Shown here: positions 9,994 through 21,525 of the stretch, in pieces
How positions within the stretch are numbered: the stretch's first letter is position 1
Layout: each line of letters starts with the position of its first letter
NCBI RefSeq assembly: GCF_001424705.1
Contig: NZ_LMRA01000001.1
Span: forward strand, 337,608 to 401,607
Source of the DNA: Methylobacterium sp. Leaf465
GTDB taxonomy: Bacteria > Pseudomonadota > Alphaproteobacteria > Rhizobiales > Beijerinckiaceae
DNA length: 64,000 nt
Direction: 5' to 3'
Translations under genes and position numbers: made by a program
Notes under the pieces: generated by a model
Seen by the model: the letters and a program-made list of their open reading frames with translations, nothing else
Told to the model about the DNA's origin: nothing
The model's database searches: none

Positions 9994-12363
9994 ATGCCGT
10001 GGCTCCGCTCGTCCCACAATTCCAAGGCCTCCCGGGAGGGTTCGGGCTCCGCCGATCCGGCGGAGACCGGCGGGACCGACCGATCACCCATGACGGTGCG
10101 TCCCCCGCCGCGCGGCCCAGGCCTGATCGGTGCGCTGGTGGTCATCACGGCGCTGGTCTCCGCCATCACCACCTTTCTGATCCTGGCCGGCGTGATCCGG
10201 GTCACGCCGACGCCGACGGTGGGACTGACCCTCCTCGGCATCAATGTCTTCCTCGTCCTCGGCCTCGTGGTGATCATCGCCTGGGAGGCGCGGGTCTTCC
10301 TCTACGCGCGGCGGACGAATGCCGCGGTGGCCCGCCTGCACACCCGCATCGTCGGCCTGTTCAGCCTGATCGCCATCCTGCCGACCGTGCTCCTCGCAGT
10401 GGTGGCGGCGGTGACCATCGATCGCGGCCTGTCGCTCGGCTTCACCGATCGGGTCCGCGACGTGGTTCTCAAATCCGTCGAGGTGGCGGATGCCTATCAG
10501 GAAAACCAGTGCCAGAGCCTGGCGCGCGAGATCCGCATCCTGGCCGACGACCTCACCCGGGCGCGGCCGAACTTCGACGTGAATCGCGCTTGGTTCGAGA
10601 GCTTCCTCACCACCCGCGCCACGGCCCTCGGCCTGCCGGTGGCCGAGATCATGCGCGGCCCGAACGAGGTGGTGGCGCGCGCCAAGATCGATACCCTGAA
10701 GGAACGCCGCCTACCTTCGGCGGCGGCCTTCGAGGACGCGGCGAAATCGACCGATCCGATCTGCCTCGTACCGAGCGAAGGGCGCATCTTCGCCGCCCTC
10801 CTGCGGATGCCGGCCTACGACGGCGCCGTGCTGCTGGTGCAGCGCGAGGTGAGCCAACTCGCCATCGAGTTCCCAGGCGTGTCGCGGGCGGCCGCCGCCG
10901 AGTACCTGACCTACGACTCGCTGAAGCGCTCGATCCAGATCAGCTTCGCCTCGGTCTTCGTGCTGATCGCCCTGATCGCCCTGCTCTCGGCGGTGTGGTT
11001 CGGCCTCAACTTCGCCAACCGTTTCGTCGCGCCGATCCGACGCCTGATCAACGCCGCCGACCAGGTCGCCTCGGGCAACTTCTACGCTCAGGTCCCGGCC
11101 CGCAAGAGCGACGGCGACCTCGCGCACCTGTCCGAGAGCTTCAACAAGATGACGCAGGAGTTGCGCCGCCAGCATGACGGTCTGACGGCAGCCAGCGATC
11201 TCATCGACCGGCGCCGTCGATTCACGGAGGCCGTGCTGGCTGGCGTCTCCCCCGGCGTCCTCGGCGTCGACGCGGCGGGGCACGTCACCATCGCCAATCC
11301 GTCGGTGGAGCGCACCCTCGGGCTCTCGGCCGACGCGATCGTCGGCAAACCCCTGACCCAGGCGGTACCCGAGCTGCAGGCGCTGTTCCCAGAGGGCGGC
11401 GAGGCGCGCCTGCGCACCCTGCAGCAGCAGATCCAGCTCACGCGGGACGGTCGCGAGCGCACCGTGACCGTTCGGGTCACCAGCGAGCAGGCTCAGGGCG
11501 GCGCCCGCGGCTTCGTCGTCACCCTCGACGACATCACCGATCTCGTCTCGGCCCAGCGCACCTCGGCCTGGGCGGACGTCGCCCGGCGCATCGCCCATGA
11601 AATCAAGAATCCGCTGACCCCGATCCAGCTCTCGGCCGAGCGCATCCGGCGCAAGTACGGCAAGGTCATCACCACCGACAAGGAGGTGTTCGACCAGTGC
11701 ACGGCGACGATCGTGCGCCAGGTCGACGAGATCAAGCGCATGGTCGACGAGTTCTCGTCCTTCGCACGGATGCCGAAGCCGGCCATCGCGCAGAACGACC
11801 TCAGCGAGATCACGCGCCAGAACCTGTTCATGATGCGGGTGGCGCATCCCGACATGGAATTCTCGTTCGGCGAGGACGGCGATCAGCCGATCCTGGCCGC
11901 GTTTGATATCCGCCTGCTGTCCCAGGCGATCACGAACATCCTGAAGAACGCCGTCGAGGCGGTGCAGGCCGTGCCGGAGGCCGAACTCGGCCAGGGCAAG
12001 GTCGACGTGCGCCTCGTCCTCGAAGAGGGGTTCGTGATCATCGAGGTCACGGATAACGGCAAGGGATTTCCCATCGAGGGGCGCCAGCGGCTGCTGGAGC
12101 CCTATATGACCACCCGCGAGGGTGGCACCGGCCTGGGGCTGGCCATCGTTAGCAAAGTCCTCGAAGAGCATGGCGGCGGGATCGAATTGAACGACAATCC
12201 GGAAGGTCGGGGAGGGCGCGTACGCCTGCGCGTCCCGCGCGACACCAGCGCCGCCCCCGTCCGAGACTCAGCCAACCACACGCCGCCGGAGGGCAACCCC
12301 TCTGCGCAGGATGAGAAGGGCGCCGCGCGGACGGCCCCCCCAATCGCGGAGATCCAGTCATGA
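9994..12363 (+). CDS. ntrY: Nitrogen regulation transmembrane histidine kinase NtrY
   Basis: A 789-residue membrane sensor kinase. Two to three N-terminal hydrophobic helices (GLIGALVVITALVSAITTF, LLGINVFLVLGLVVIIAW, LFSLIAILPTVLLAVVAAVT) precede a periplasmic region of about 150 residues. A helix follows (SFASVFVLIALIALLSAVWF), then HAMP, PAS, and the HisKA H-box [20 protein letters not shown] with His535. The ATPase domain shows NILKNAVEAV, DNGKGFP and GTGLGLAIV. Partner of NtrX, with which it shares a 4-bp ATGA overlap. NtrYX systems are linked to nitrogen and redox sensing in alphaproteobacteria. ATG 9994 is used; ATG 10090 is an alternative with the same domain content. Confidence 0.94.
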   Translation: MPWLRSSHNSKASREGSGSADPAETGGTDRSPMTVRPPPRGPGLIGALVVITALVSAITTFLILAGVIRVTPTPTVGLTLLGINVFLVLGLVVIIAWEARVFLYARRTNAAVARLHTRIVGLFSLIAILPTVLLAVVAAVTIDRGLSLGFTDRVRDVVLKSVEVADAYQENQCQSLAREIRILADDLTRARPNFDVNRAWFESFLTTRATALGLPVAEIMRGPNEVVARAKIDTLKERRLPSAAAFEDAAKSTDPICLVPSEGRIFAALLRMPAYDGAVLLVQREVSQLAIEFPGVSRAAAAEYLTYDSLKRSIQISFASVFVLIALIALLSAVWFGLNFANRFVAPIRRLINAADQVASGNFYAQVPARKSDGDLAHLSESFNKMTQELRRQHDGLTAASDLIDRRRRFTEAVLAGVSPGVLGVDAAGHVTIANPSVERTLGLSADAIVGKPLTQAVPELQALFPEGGEARLRTLQQQIQLTRDGRERTVTVRVTSEQAQGGARGFVVTLDDITDLVSAQRTSAWADVARRIAHEIKNPLTPIQLSAERIRRKYGKVITTDKEVFDQCTATIVRQVDEIKRMVDEFSSFARMPKPAIAQNDLSEITRQNLFMMRVAHPDMEFSFGEDGDQPILAAFDIRLLSQAITNILKNAVEAVQAVPEAELGQGKVDVRLVLEEGFVIIEVTDNGKGFPIEGRQRLLEPYMTTREGGTGLGLAIVSKVLEEHGGGIELNDNPEGRGGRVRLRVPRDTSAAPVRDSANHTPPEGNPSAQDEKGAARTAPPIAEIQS

Positions 12364-13730
12364 GCGCCGATATCCTCATCGTCGACGACGAAGCCGACAT
12401 CCGCGACCTCGTGGCCGGTATCCTCGACGACGAGGGCCATCGCACCCGCACCGCCGGCGGATCGGACGAGGCCCTGGCGGCGATCGAGTCCCGTCGGCCC
12501 CACCTCGTCTTCCTCGACATCTGGCTGCAGGGCTCGCGCCTCGACGGCCTGCAGGTGCTCGACCAGATCAAGGCCGGCCACCCGGACCTGCCGGTGGTGA
12601 TGATCTCGGGCCACGGCAACATCGAGACCGCCGTGGCGGCGATCAAGGCCGGTGCCTACGACTTCATCGAGAAGCCGTTCAAGGCCGACCGGCTGATCCT
12701 GGTGGCCGAGCGCGCCCTCGAAGCCTCGCGCCTCAAGCGCGAGGTTCGCGACCTCAAGGCCCGGTCGGGTCAGGCCAGCCGGCTCGTCGGCGCCTCGGTG
12801 GTGGTCAACCAGCTGCGCCAGACCGTGGAGCGGGTGGCACCGACCAACGCCCGCGTGATGATCCTCGGGGCACCGGGCTCGGGCAAGGAGCTCTCGGCAC
12901 GCACCCTCCACGCCCTGTCGGCCCGGGCGAACGGGCCCTTCGTGGTCATCAACGCCGCCACCATCACACCGGACACGATGGAGGCCGAGCTGTTCGGCGT
13001 CGAGGCGGGGGAGGGCCGGGCGCGCCGGGTCGGTGCCCTGGAGGAGGCCCATGGCGGGTCGCTCTACATCGACGAAGTCGCAGACATGCCGCGCGAGACC
13101 CAGAACCGCATCCTGCGCGTCCTGGTCGATCAGAACTTCCAGCGCGTCGGCGGCACGACGCGGGTGCACGTGGATGTCCGCATCATCTCGTCCTCGTCGC
13201 GCGATCTCGCCGAGGAGATCGCCGGGGGCCGCTTCCGGGAGGACCTGTTCCACCGCCTCTCAGTGGTGCCGATCCGGGTGCCATCCCTGTCGGAGCGCCG
13301 CGAGGACGTGCCCGAACTGATCACCTTCTTCATGGAGCAGATCTCGGGCGCGACCGGCCTGCCGCGTCGGCGCATCGCCGAGGACGCCATGGCGGTCCTC
13401 CAGTCGCACGACTGGCCCGGCAACGTCCGCCAGCTGCGCAACAACGTCGAACGCCTGATGATCCTGACCCACACGGATCCGGATCAGGAAGTGACCTCCG
13501 AGATGCTGCCCACCGAGATCGGCGCCCTGGTGCCGACGACGCCGAACGGGTCGGGCGGCGAGAAGCTGATGAGCCTGGCGCTCCGCGAGGCCCGCGAGAT
13601 CTTCGAGCGTGAGTACCTGATCGCGCAGATCGCCCGATTCTCCGGCAACATCTCCCGCACGGCGGAGTTCATCGGCATGGAGCGCTCCGCACTCCACCGA
13701 AAACTCAAGTCGCTCGGGATCGGCCCCTGA
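12360..13730 (+). CDS. ntrX: Response regulator NtrX, lacking the GAFTGA loop
   Basis: A 456-residue regulator with receiver domain (Asp53 in VFLDIWLQ; Lys in DFIEKPFK), AAA+ domain and a Fis-type HTH (ISRTAEFIGMERSALHRKLK). Walker A is GAPGSGKE (170-177) and Walker B SLYIDEVADMP. Where NtrC in this same window has GAFTGA, this protein reads AGEGRARRVGALEEA. The sigma-54 contact loop is therefore missing, and NtrX probably acts on sigma-70 promoters or as a repressor, as proposed for other alphaproteobacterial NtrX proteins. Coupled to ntrY; hfq follows 154 bp later. Confidence 0.95.
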   Translation: MSADILIVDDEADIRDLVAGILDDEGHRTRTAGGSDEALAAIESRRPHLVFLDIWLQGSRLDGLQVLDQIKAGHPDLPVVMISGHGNIETAVAAIKAGAYDFIEKPFKADRLILVAERALEASRLKREVRDLKARSGQASRLVGASVVVNQLRQTVERVAPTNARVMILGAPGSGKELSARTLHALSARANGPFVVINAATITPDTMEAELFGVEAGEGRARRVGALEEAHGGSLYIDEVADMPRETQNRILRVLVDQNFQRVGGTTRVHVDVRIISSSSRDLAEEIAGGRFREDLFHRLSVVPIRVPSLSERREDVPELITFFMEQISGATGLPRRRIAEDAMAVLQSHDWPGNVRQLRNNVERLMILTHTDPDQEVTSEMLPTEIGALVPTTPNGSGGEKLMSLALREAREIFEREYLIAQIARFSGNISRTAEFIGMERSALHRKLKSLGIGP

Positions 13731-13884
13731 GAACACCGCGGCGATGCACTTGCATCGTGACCGCGATACACGTGTAATGTTCCCGCACCGTCGCCCTGCT
13801 GCGTAGCGCGTCGGGGCATGCGAGACCAACGGACGAGAACCCGTCATTACGGCGGGCGGCGATGCGAACCAAGGATAAGAAAAA

Positions 13885-14139
13885 ATGGCGGGCGAGCGCG
13901 CTCAGAACCTCCAGGACACGTTCCTGAACCATGTTCGCAAGAACAAGATTCCGCTCACGATTTTCCTCGTGAACGGCGTCAAGCTTCAGGGCGTGGTGAC
14001 GTGGTTCGACAATTTCTGCGTGCTCCTGCGGCGGGACGGCCATTCTCAGCTCGTCTACAAGCACGCCATCTCGACGATCATGCCGGGGCACCCGGTGCAG
14101 CTGTTCGAGCCCGACGAAACGGCGCCGGACAAGGCCTGA
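13885..14139 (+). CDS. hfq: RNA chaperone Hfq
   Basis: An 84-residue Sm-like protein that forms the hexameric ring pairing small RNAs with mRNAs. Sm1 is visible in [20 protein letters not shown] and [16 protein letters not shown], and the Sm2 signature in [13 protein letters not shown]. The C-terminal tail is short, as in other alphaproteobacteria. The ATG follows an AAGGATAAGAAAAA leader. The ntrX-hfq-hflX order is conserved widely, and hfq and hflX are often co-transcribed. Its presence matters for the small-RNA candidates described below. Confidence 0.98.
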   Translation: MAGERAQNLQDTFLNHVRKNKIPLTIFLVNGVKLQGVVTWFDNFCVLLRRDGHSQLVYKHAISTIMPGHPVQLFEPDETAPDKA

Positions 14140-14252
14140 GCGCGCGGGAAACTGCATCCGTCCGGCCGGAAAGGTTTGCCGCGCCCTTGTCTGGGGCCGG
14201 CAAGCGCCCATTGTCCTGAAGACACGCAGGACAGGGTTGAACAAAGAACTTC

Positions 14253-15665
14253 ATGACTGAACCGATGACGCCCGGCGAAGCCCGGCTCCAGGCGATGGCC
14301 GCCCCCGAGGGTGACATCGCGGCGGCAACCCACACCCTCGTCGTCGGACCCTATCTCGGGCGCGCCGCCGCCGCCCGAGGCAATTCCGACGGCAGCCCGG
14401 AAACCTTGCGCTCGACCGAGGCGCGCCTCGACGAGGCCGCCGGGCTCGCGGCCGCCATCGAGCTCGACGTCGTCGAAGCCATCGTGGCGCCGGTGCAGCG
14501 GATCCGCCCGTCAACCTATCTCGGCAAGGGACGCGTCGAGGAGCTGGCCGACGTGATTCGCGCCCGCGAGATCGGTCTCGTGGTGATGGACTGCGCCCTG
14601 TCGCCGGTGCAGCAGCGCAACCTCGAGAAGGCCTTCGGCTGCAAGGTCATCGACCGCACCGGCCTGATCCTGGAGATCTTCGGCCGGCGCGCCTCGACTC
14701 GCGAAGGCACGCTGCAGGTCGAGCATGCCCATCTCGCCTACCAGAAGAGCCGCCTCGTCCGATCCTGGACCCACCTGGAGCGCCAGCGCGGCGGCTTCGG
14801 CTTCCTCGGCGGTCCCGGTGAGACGCAGATCGAGGCCGACCGGCGCATGATCCAGGAACGGATGACGAAGATCGAGCGCGAGCTCGACAGCGTGACCCGC
14901 ACCCGCGGCCTGCACCGACAGAGCCGGGCACGGGTGCCCTACCCGATCGTGGCCCTCGTGGGCTACACCAATGCCGGCAAGTCGACGTTGTTCAACACTC
15001 TCACCAAGGCCCAGGTCATGGCGCAGGACATGCTGTTCGCGACCCTGGACCCGACGGCGCGGGCGACGAAGCTGCCGCACGGCGAGACCGTGATCCTCTC
15101 CGACACCGTGGGTTTCATCTCGGAGCTGCCGACCTCCCTGATCGCAGCCTTCCGGGCGACCCTGGAGGACGTGATCCACGCCGACATCCTGCTCCATGTC
15201 CGCGACGTGTCTCACGTGGACAGCGCCGCCCAGGCGGAGGATGTGGGCTCCGTTCTGCGCGAGCTCGGGATCGAGACTTCGGCCTCGCGCATCATCGAGG
15301 TCTGGAACAAGGCCGATCTCCTCGATGCGGATGAGCGAACCCGCCTCCTGAATCTCAGCGGACAGGGCCGCAGCGATCGGGACAGCGATGCCCCGGTGCT
15401 GGTCTCGGCCCTGACGGGGGAGGGGCTCGGTGTCCTGACGGCGCGCATCGAAGCGCGGATTGCGCGCCAGCGTTCGACCTTCGCGGTGGTCCTGCCGCCG
15501 GAGGACGGCGCCGCCCTGCACTGGCTCTACGAGAATGCCGAGGTGCTCGACCGGCGCGAAGAGGAGGGCGGCACGATGCACCTCGCCATCCGCATCGCGC
15601 CCGAGAAGGAGCCGCGCTTCCTGAACCGCTTCGAGGGCGCGCGCCGCCTCAATCGGGTGAGTTGA
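14253..15665 (+). CDS. hflX: GTPase HflX, ribosome rescue/splitting factor
   Basis: A 470-residue translational GTPase that binds the 50S subunit and splits stalled or heat-damaged ribosomes. The N-terminal HflX domain contains [14 protein letters not shown] and the glycine-rich [19 protein letters not shown] linker helix. The G domain shows G1 [12 protein letters not shown]2 around [15 protein letters not shown]3 DTVGFI and G4 NKAD. It lies 113 bp after hfq on the same strand. A hairpin with a T-tract follows 34 bp after the stop. Confidence 0.96.
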   Translation: MTEPMTPGEARLQAMAAPEGDIAAATHTLVVGPYLGRAAAARGNSDGSPETLRSTEARLDEAAGLAAAIELDVVEAIVAPVQRIRPSTYLGKGRVEELADVIRAREIGLVVMDCALSPVQQRNLEKAFGCKVIDRTGLILEIFGRRASTREGTLQVEHAHLAYQKSRLVRSWTHLERQRGGFGFLGGPGETQIEADRRMIQERMTKIERELDSVTRTRGLHRQSRARVPYPIVALVGYTNAGKSTLFNTLTKAQVMAQDMLFATLDPTARATKLPHGETVILSDTVGFISELPTSLIAAFRATLEDVIHADILLHVRDVSHVDSAAQAEDVGSVLRELGIETSASRIIEVWNKADLLDADERTRLLNLSGQGRSDRDSDAPVLVSALTGEGLGVLTARIEARIARQRSTFAVVLPPEDGAALHWLYENAEVLDRREEEGGTMHLAIRIAPEKEPRFLNRFEGARRLNRVS

Positions 15666-15698
15666 CGACCTTTCCGACGGCTCGTCCCTGAACGCGTG

Positions 15699-15728
15699 AC
15701 GCCCGCGATCCTTCCGGATCACGGGCGT
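15699..15728. terminator. Terminator between hflX and the fasciclin gene
   Basis: Inverted repeat ACGCCCGCGATCC / GGATCACGGGCGT with a TTCC loop and one mismatch, followed by TTTCC on the plus strand. It sits between the converging ends of hflX and the fasciclin-domain gene, so it can serve both. Confidence 0.75.
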
Positions 15729-15759
15729 TTCCGTCAGTGGCGCCGAGGGCCCGAAACGA

Positions 15760-16338
15760 TCAGGGCTGGAGCACGCCGTTGATGACGTGGATGACGCCGT
15801 TCGACTGCATCACGTTGGCGGTGGTGACGGTGGCGGTGCTGCCCTTGGCGTCGGTCACATAGACCTTCTTGCCCTTGGTCTGGACGGTCAGCGGCTCGCC
15901 CTCGACCGTCTTCAACTGCGCTTCGCCGCCGCCATCCTTGGCGAGCTTCATCAGATCCTTGGCCGTGTAGGTGCCGGGGACCACGTGGTAGGTCAGGATC
16001 TTGGTCAGGGTCGCCTTGTTCTCGGGCTTCACCAGGGTCTCGACCGTGCCGGCCGGCAGCTTGGCGAAGGCGGCGTTGGTGGGCGCGAACACCGTGAACG
16101 GGCCGGGGCTGGCCAGGGTGTCGACGAGGCCGGCGGCCTTCACGGCGGCGACCAGGGTGGTGTGGTCCTTCGAGTTCACCGCGTTCTCGACGATGTTCTT
16201 CGAGGCGTACATCGGCGCACCGCCGACCATCGGGTTCTTGGCGAAGGCCGCGACCGGGAAGGTGGCGCCGACGGAGAAGGCGAGCACGACGGCGGCGATC
16301 TTGGAAGCCACCGGGCGACGGGCGTGACGCGTGATCAT
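15760..16338 (-). CDS. Secreted fasciclin (FAS1) domain protein
   Basis: A 192-residue exported protein. A signal peptide ends near VAAFA (residues about 1-35) and is followed by a single FAS1 domain: [20 protein letters not shown], then [20 protein letters not shown] (H1 motif), [11 protein letters not shown] (the YH motif) and a C-terminal [14 protein letters not shown] (H2 motif). FAS1 proteins mediate adhesion or cell-envelope/matrix interactions. The start MITRHARRP was preferred over an ATG 14 codons upstream because an AGAGGA sequence precedes it. Monocistronic, flanked by hairpins on both sides. Confidence 0.92.
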   Translation of the reverse strand: MITRHARRPVASKIAAVVLAFSVGATFPVAAFAKNPMVGGAPMYASKNIVENAVNSKDHTTLVAAVKAAGLVDTLASPGPFTVFAPTNAAFAKLPAGTVETLVKPENKATLTKILTYHVVPGTYTAKDLMKLAKDGGGEAQLKTVEGEPLTVQTKGKKVYVTDAKGSTATVTTANVMQSNGVIHVINGVLQP

Positions 16339-16513
16339 GGAGCGTATCCTCTGGAACGATTGCCCCTTCGTGGGCATCATCGTCCGGTACGGAGGACGGT
16401 CGGATAAAGTTTCAGACGCCGGCGGATTGCTTGAAGGGCGGACGGGGTTTCTCTTACCCGCGAGGCACCGGCTCGAATCCCCTCTCGGAGCGGTCTCTGT
16501 CGCCGAACACGCG

Positions 16514-16545
16514 AAAGCCCGTCCGACAGGTGTCGGACGGGCTTT
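16514..16545 (-). terminator. Perfect 15-bp hairpin after the outer-membrane protein gene
   Basis: AAAGCCCGTCCGACA, a two-base loop (GG), then its exact reverse complement, 49 bp beyond the stop codon of the minus-strand beta-barrel gene. Read on the minus strand the stem ends in GGGCTTT. It is the strongest hairpin in this part of the window. Confidence 0.8.
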
Positions 16546-16593
16546 GCGCGATCCCCTCTGCGGCGGGGCCAGGCCCCGCCGCCGGACGTCGGA

Positions 16594-17553
16594 TCAGTAC
16601 TTGCGGATGATCGGCGCGGGAGCGGCGGCAACCGGGGTCGGCGAGTACAGCGGAACGATCAGGCGGCCCGAGATCTCGGTGCTGTCGAAGCTGGTGGTCG
16701 CGACGGTACGGGCGACGTAGACCTGCGCGGTGACGGGCCCGAAGTCGTAGCCGACGAGGCCGCCCATCAGGAACCGGCCGCGATCGTTGAAGGCGGCGTT
16801 GACGGTGCCGACCCGACCGAGGCTGGTGTCGAAGTTGACGGTGCCGTAGGCGATGGCGCCGATCTCGAACTTGCCGAACTTCTTGGTCGCGGTCAGGTCG
16901 AGGTTGAGCGAGTCGGACAGGGTGTAGACGGTACCGAAGTTCCGGCCACCACCGAACGACGACGGCGAGTCGTAGAAGTTGGCGGTCAGGTTGGCGGTGA
17001 TGTTCCAGCCATCAGCCGTGTAGCTGCCTGCGATGCCGGCGCGGTAGGTGTTCGAGGAGAGCTGCGGGAGCACGGCGCCGGCGCCGAGGACACCGTTGTT
17101 CTGCACCAGAACGCCGCGGTCGCCGTTCAGCTCGTTCAGGTAGACACCGCCGAGCAAGCTGACGCCGAAGCCGCCGCCGAGATCGAAGGCCCAGATGCCG
17201 CCCACGAAGGTACCGACGTTGATCGACAGATCACGCACGCCGGTGGGGCCGCCGCGCTTGCCGAAGGCGAACACGGTGGGGGGAGCAACGAGGAGCTCGA
17301 CGCGGCCGCCGAAGGGAACGAACGGGGTCGACCAGACCAGCACCGGGACGTTCACACCGACGTCGACGGCCGACGGATTGTCCCGCGACTGGAAGACGAA
17401 CGTGTTCAGCGCATAGATGCCCTCGGGCAGCGGGGCGCCGGTGGCCAGGCCGACCTGCTCGCCCGGAACCGTCGTGGTCTGCGCGTAGGATGCGGTGGCG
17501 GTCATGCCGACCGTGAGCGCGAGCGCTCCGGCAACGAGCCAGTTCTTCGACAT
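16594..17553 (-). CDS. Outer-membrane beta-barrel protein (MetA/SphA-type transporter family)
   Basis: A 319-residue protein with a clean signal peptide (MSKNWLVAGALALTVGMTA, cleavage after ASYA). The mature chain is rich in alternating aromatic/glycine strands such as GIWAFDLGGGFGVSLLGGVY and WNITANLTANFYDSP. The overall pattern fits the outer-membrane transporter family often labelled phenol MetA-pathway protein. Substrate unknown. The ribosome binding site AGGAAGAG is 7 bp before the ATG. It ends with APAPIIRKY rather than a canonical terminal Phe, which is a slight oddity for a porin. High glycine and alanine content and preferred codons suggest good expression. Confidence 0.8.
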   Translation of the reverse strand: MSKNWLVAGALALTVGMTATASYAQTTTVPGEQVGLATGAPLPEGIYALNTFVFQSRDNPSAVDVGVNVPVLVWSTPFVPFGGRVELLVAPPTVFAFGKRGGPTGVRDLSINVGTFVGGIWAFDLGGGFGVSLLGGVYLNELNGDRGVLVQNNGVLGAGAVLPQLSSNTYRAGIAGSYTADGWNITANLTANFYDSPSSFGGGRNFGTVYTLSDSLNLDLTATKKFGKFEIGAIAYGTVNFDTSLGRVGTVNAAFNDRGRFLMGGLVGYDFGPVTAQVYVARTVATTSFDSTEISGRLIVPLYSPTPVAAAPAPIIRKY

Positions 17554-18064
17554 TTTTACTCTTCCTTCCCAAGGATTTCAGGCGTCCGCCACGCAGCCGT
17601 CCGAACCATTCTGCCGATGCGCCGCTTGTTCGCAGCTTGTTTGCAGTGGATCCGGCGGCCCCCCTTGCGGCCCGTTCTCAAGTCTCAACGTCGAGAACTA
17701 TTCTACAGGACGCCGCGGAAGGACAGAGGAATGCTTGGAAACGGGGCAGTTCGGATCCGACCGTTGCGCAAAAGTCGCATTTTCGGTGCAGTGCAGCGGA
17801 AGGATTTGTTAACCTTTTGAGCAGGTTGGCCGACGTCTTCGCGCCTCCGCGAAGACCTGGAACGGCAAAATACCGCTGAACACTCAAGCTGTTATGGTTA
17901 CGGTTCCGTCCCAGGACGATCCGGCAACCGCCCGCGGACCATTGCGCAGTCCGGCGCGCTCGGTCGGGTCGGACCGGGCTCCCGACCGGCGGGTTGATGC
18001 GTTGCGCCACCGGTTCGGATCGGTCGACCCGGCGAATCGCCGGGTATCGCGTCGTCCCGATGCG
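17554..18064. other. Intergenic region between the outer-membrane gene and uvrA
   Basis: About 510 bp with no convincing gene on either strand. The right end carries a short perfect hairpin at 18027-18045 (ACCCGGCG, AAT, CGCCGGGT) just after the uvrA stop, which may end uvrA transcription. The 17770-17890 part is relatively A+T-rich (TTTGTTAACCTTTTGAG), which would suit the promoter of the outer-membrane gene. Confidence 0.6.
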
Positions 18065-21040
<2,976 letters not shown>

Positions 21041-21525
21041 GGAGTCTCTTCGGAACGTCTTCGGCGCGGAACTCGTCGGGACTCGACCGGAGCCCCAGCG
21101 GCATGTCGGGCGCACCACCGCGTCGGGCAAGGCGCGCGCCACGCATAGCCGCTCTTCAGCTAGAACAAAAAGCGTACGCGGACAATATCGCGGCCTTCCG
21201 GCAGAGGTTTCGGCTGCCGCGACCGCACCGAGTGGCAGTGAGGGAGTTCGCTGCCGAAGGTTTGGAAGACGCGGCCCCCGCGGCTTCGGCCGCAGGATTG
21301 GGCCGCCCCCTGCCGCTTCCGCAGACGGATCAGTTGCTTCGCGGTCCAGCGGTCGCGTGAGCGAGCCGGAGTCACAAAGCAACTGGATGGTTCGCTGAAG
21401 CTCCCGACCCGCCCTGCCTAAAAATTGAAGGGACCGACCAAAAATTGATCATAAGATAAATTTGAAACACAACTTTTACCGGCTGCTCCGACAGTGCCGC
21501 AGCGTTTCGAAGCAGGTTTCATGTG
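21041..21525. other. Divergent promoter region of uvrA and a chemoreceptor gene
   Basis: About 485 bp without a supported gene. It holds the probable LexA operator at 21163-21177 and an A+T-rich tract at 21420-21480 (AAAAATTGATCATAAGATAAATTTG) directly before the chemoreceptor. The many short open frames here are not supported by ribosome binding sites. Confidence 0.6.
21163..21177 (-). promoter_or_regulatory. Probable LexA (SOS) operator of uvrA
   Basis: GAACAAAAAGCGTAC, or GTACGCTTTTTGTTC read towards uvrA. The alphaproteobacterial LexA box is GTTC-N7-GTTC; this site matches 7 of 8 defined bases with the right spacing and has the T-rich spacer common in such boxes. It lies about 120 bp before the uvrA start codon, which fits a regulated leader. 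Confidence 0.6.
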
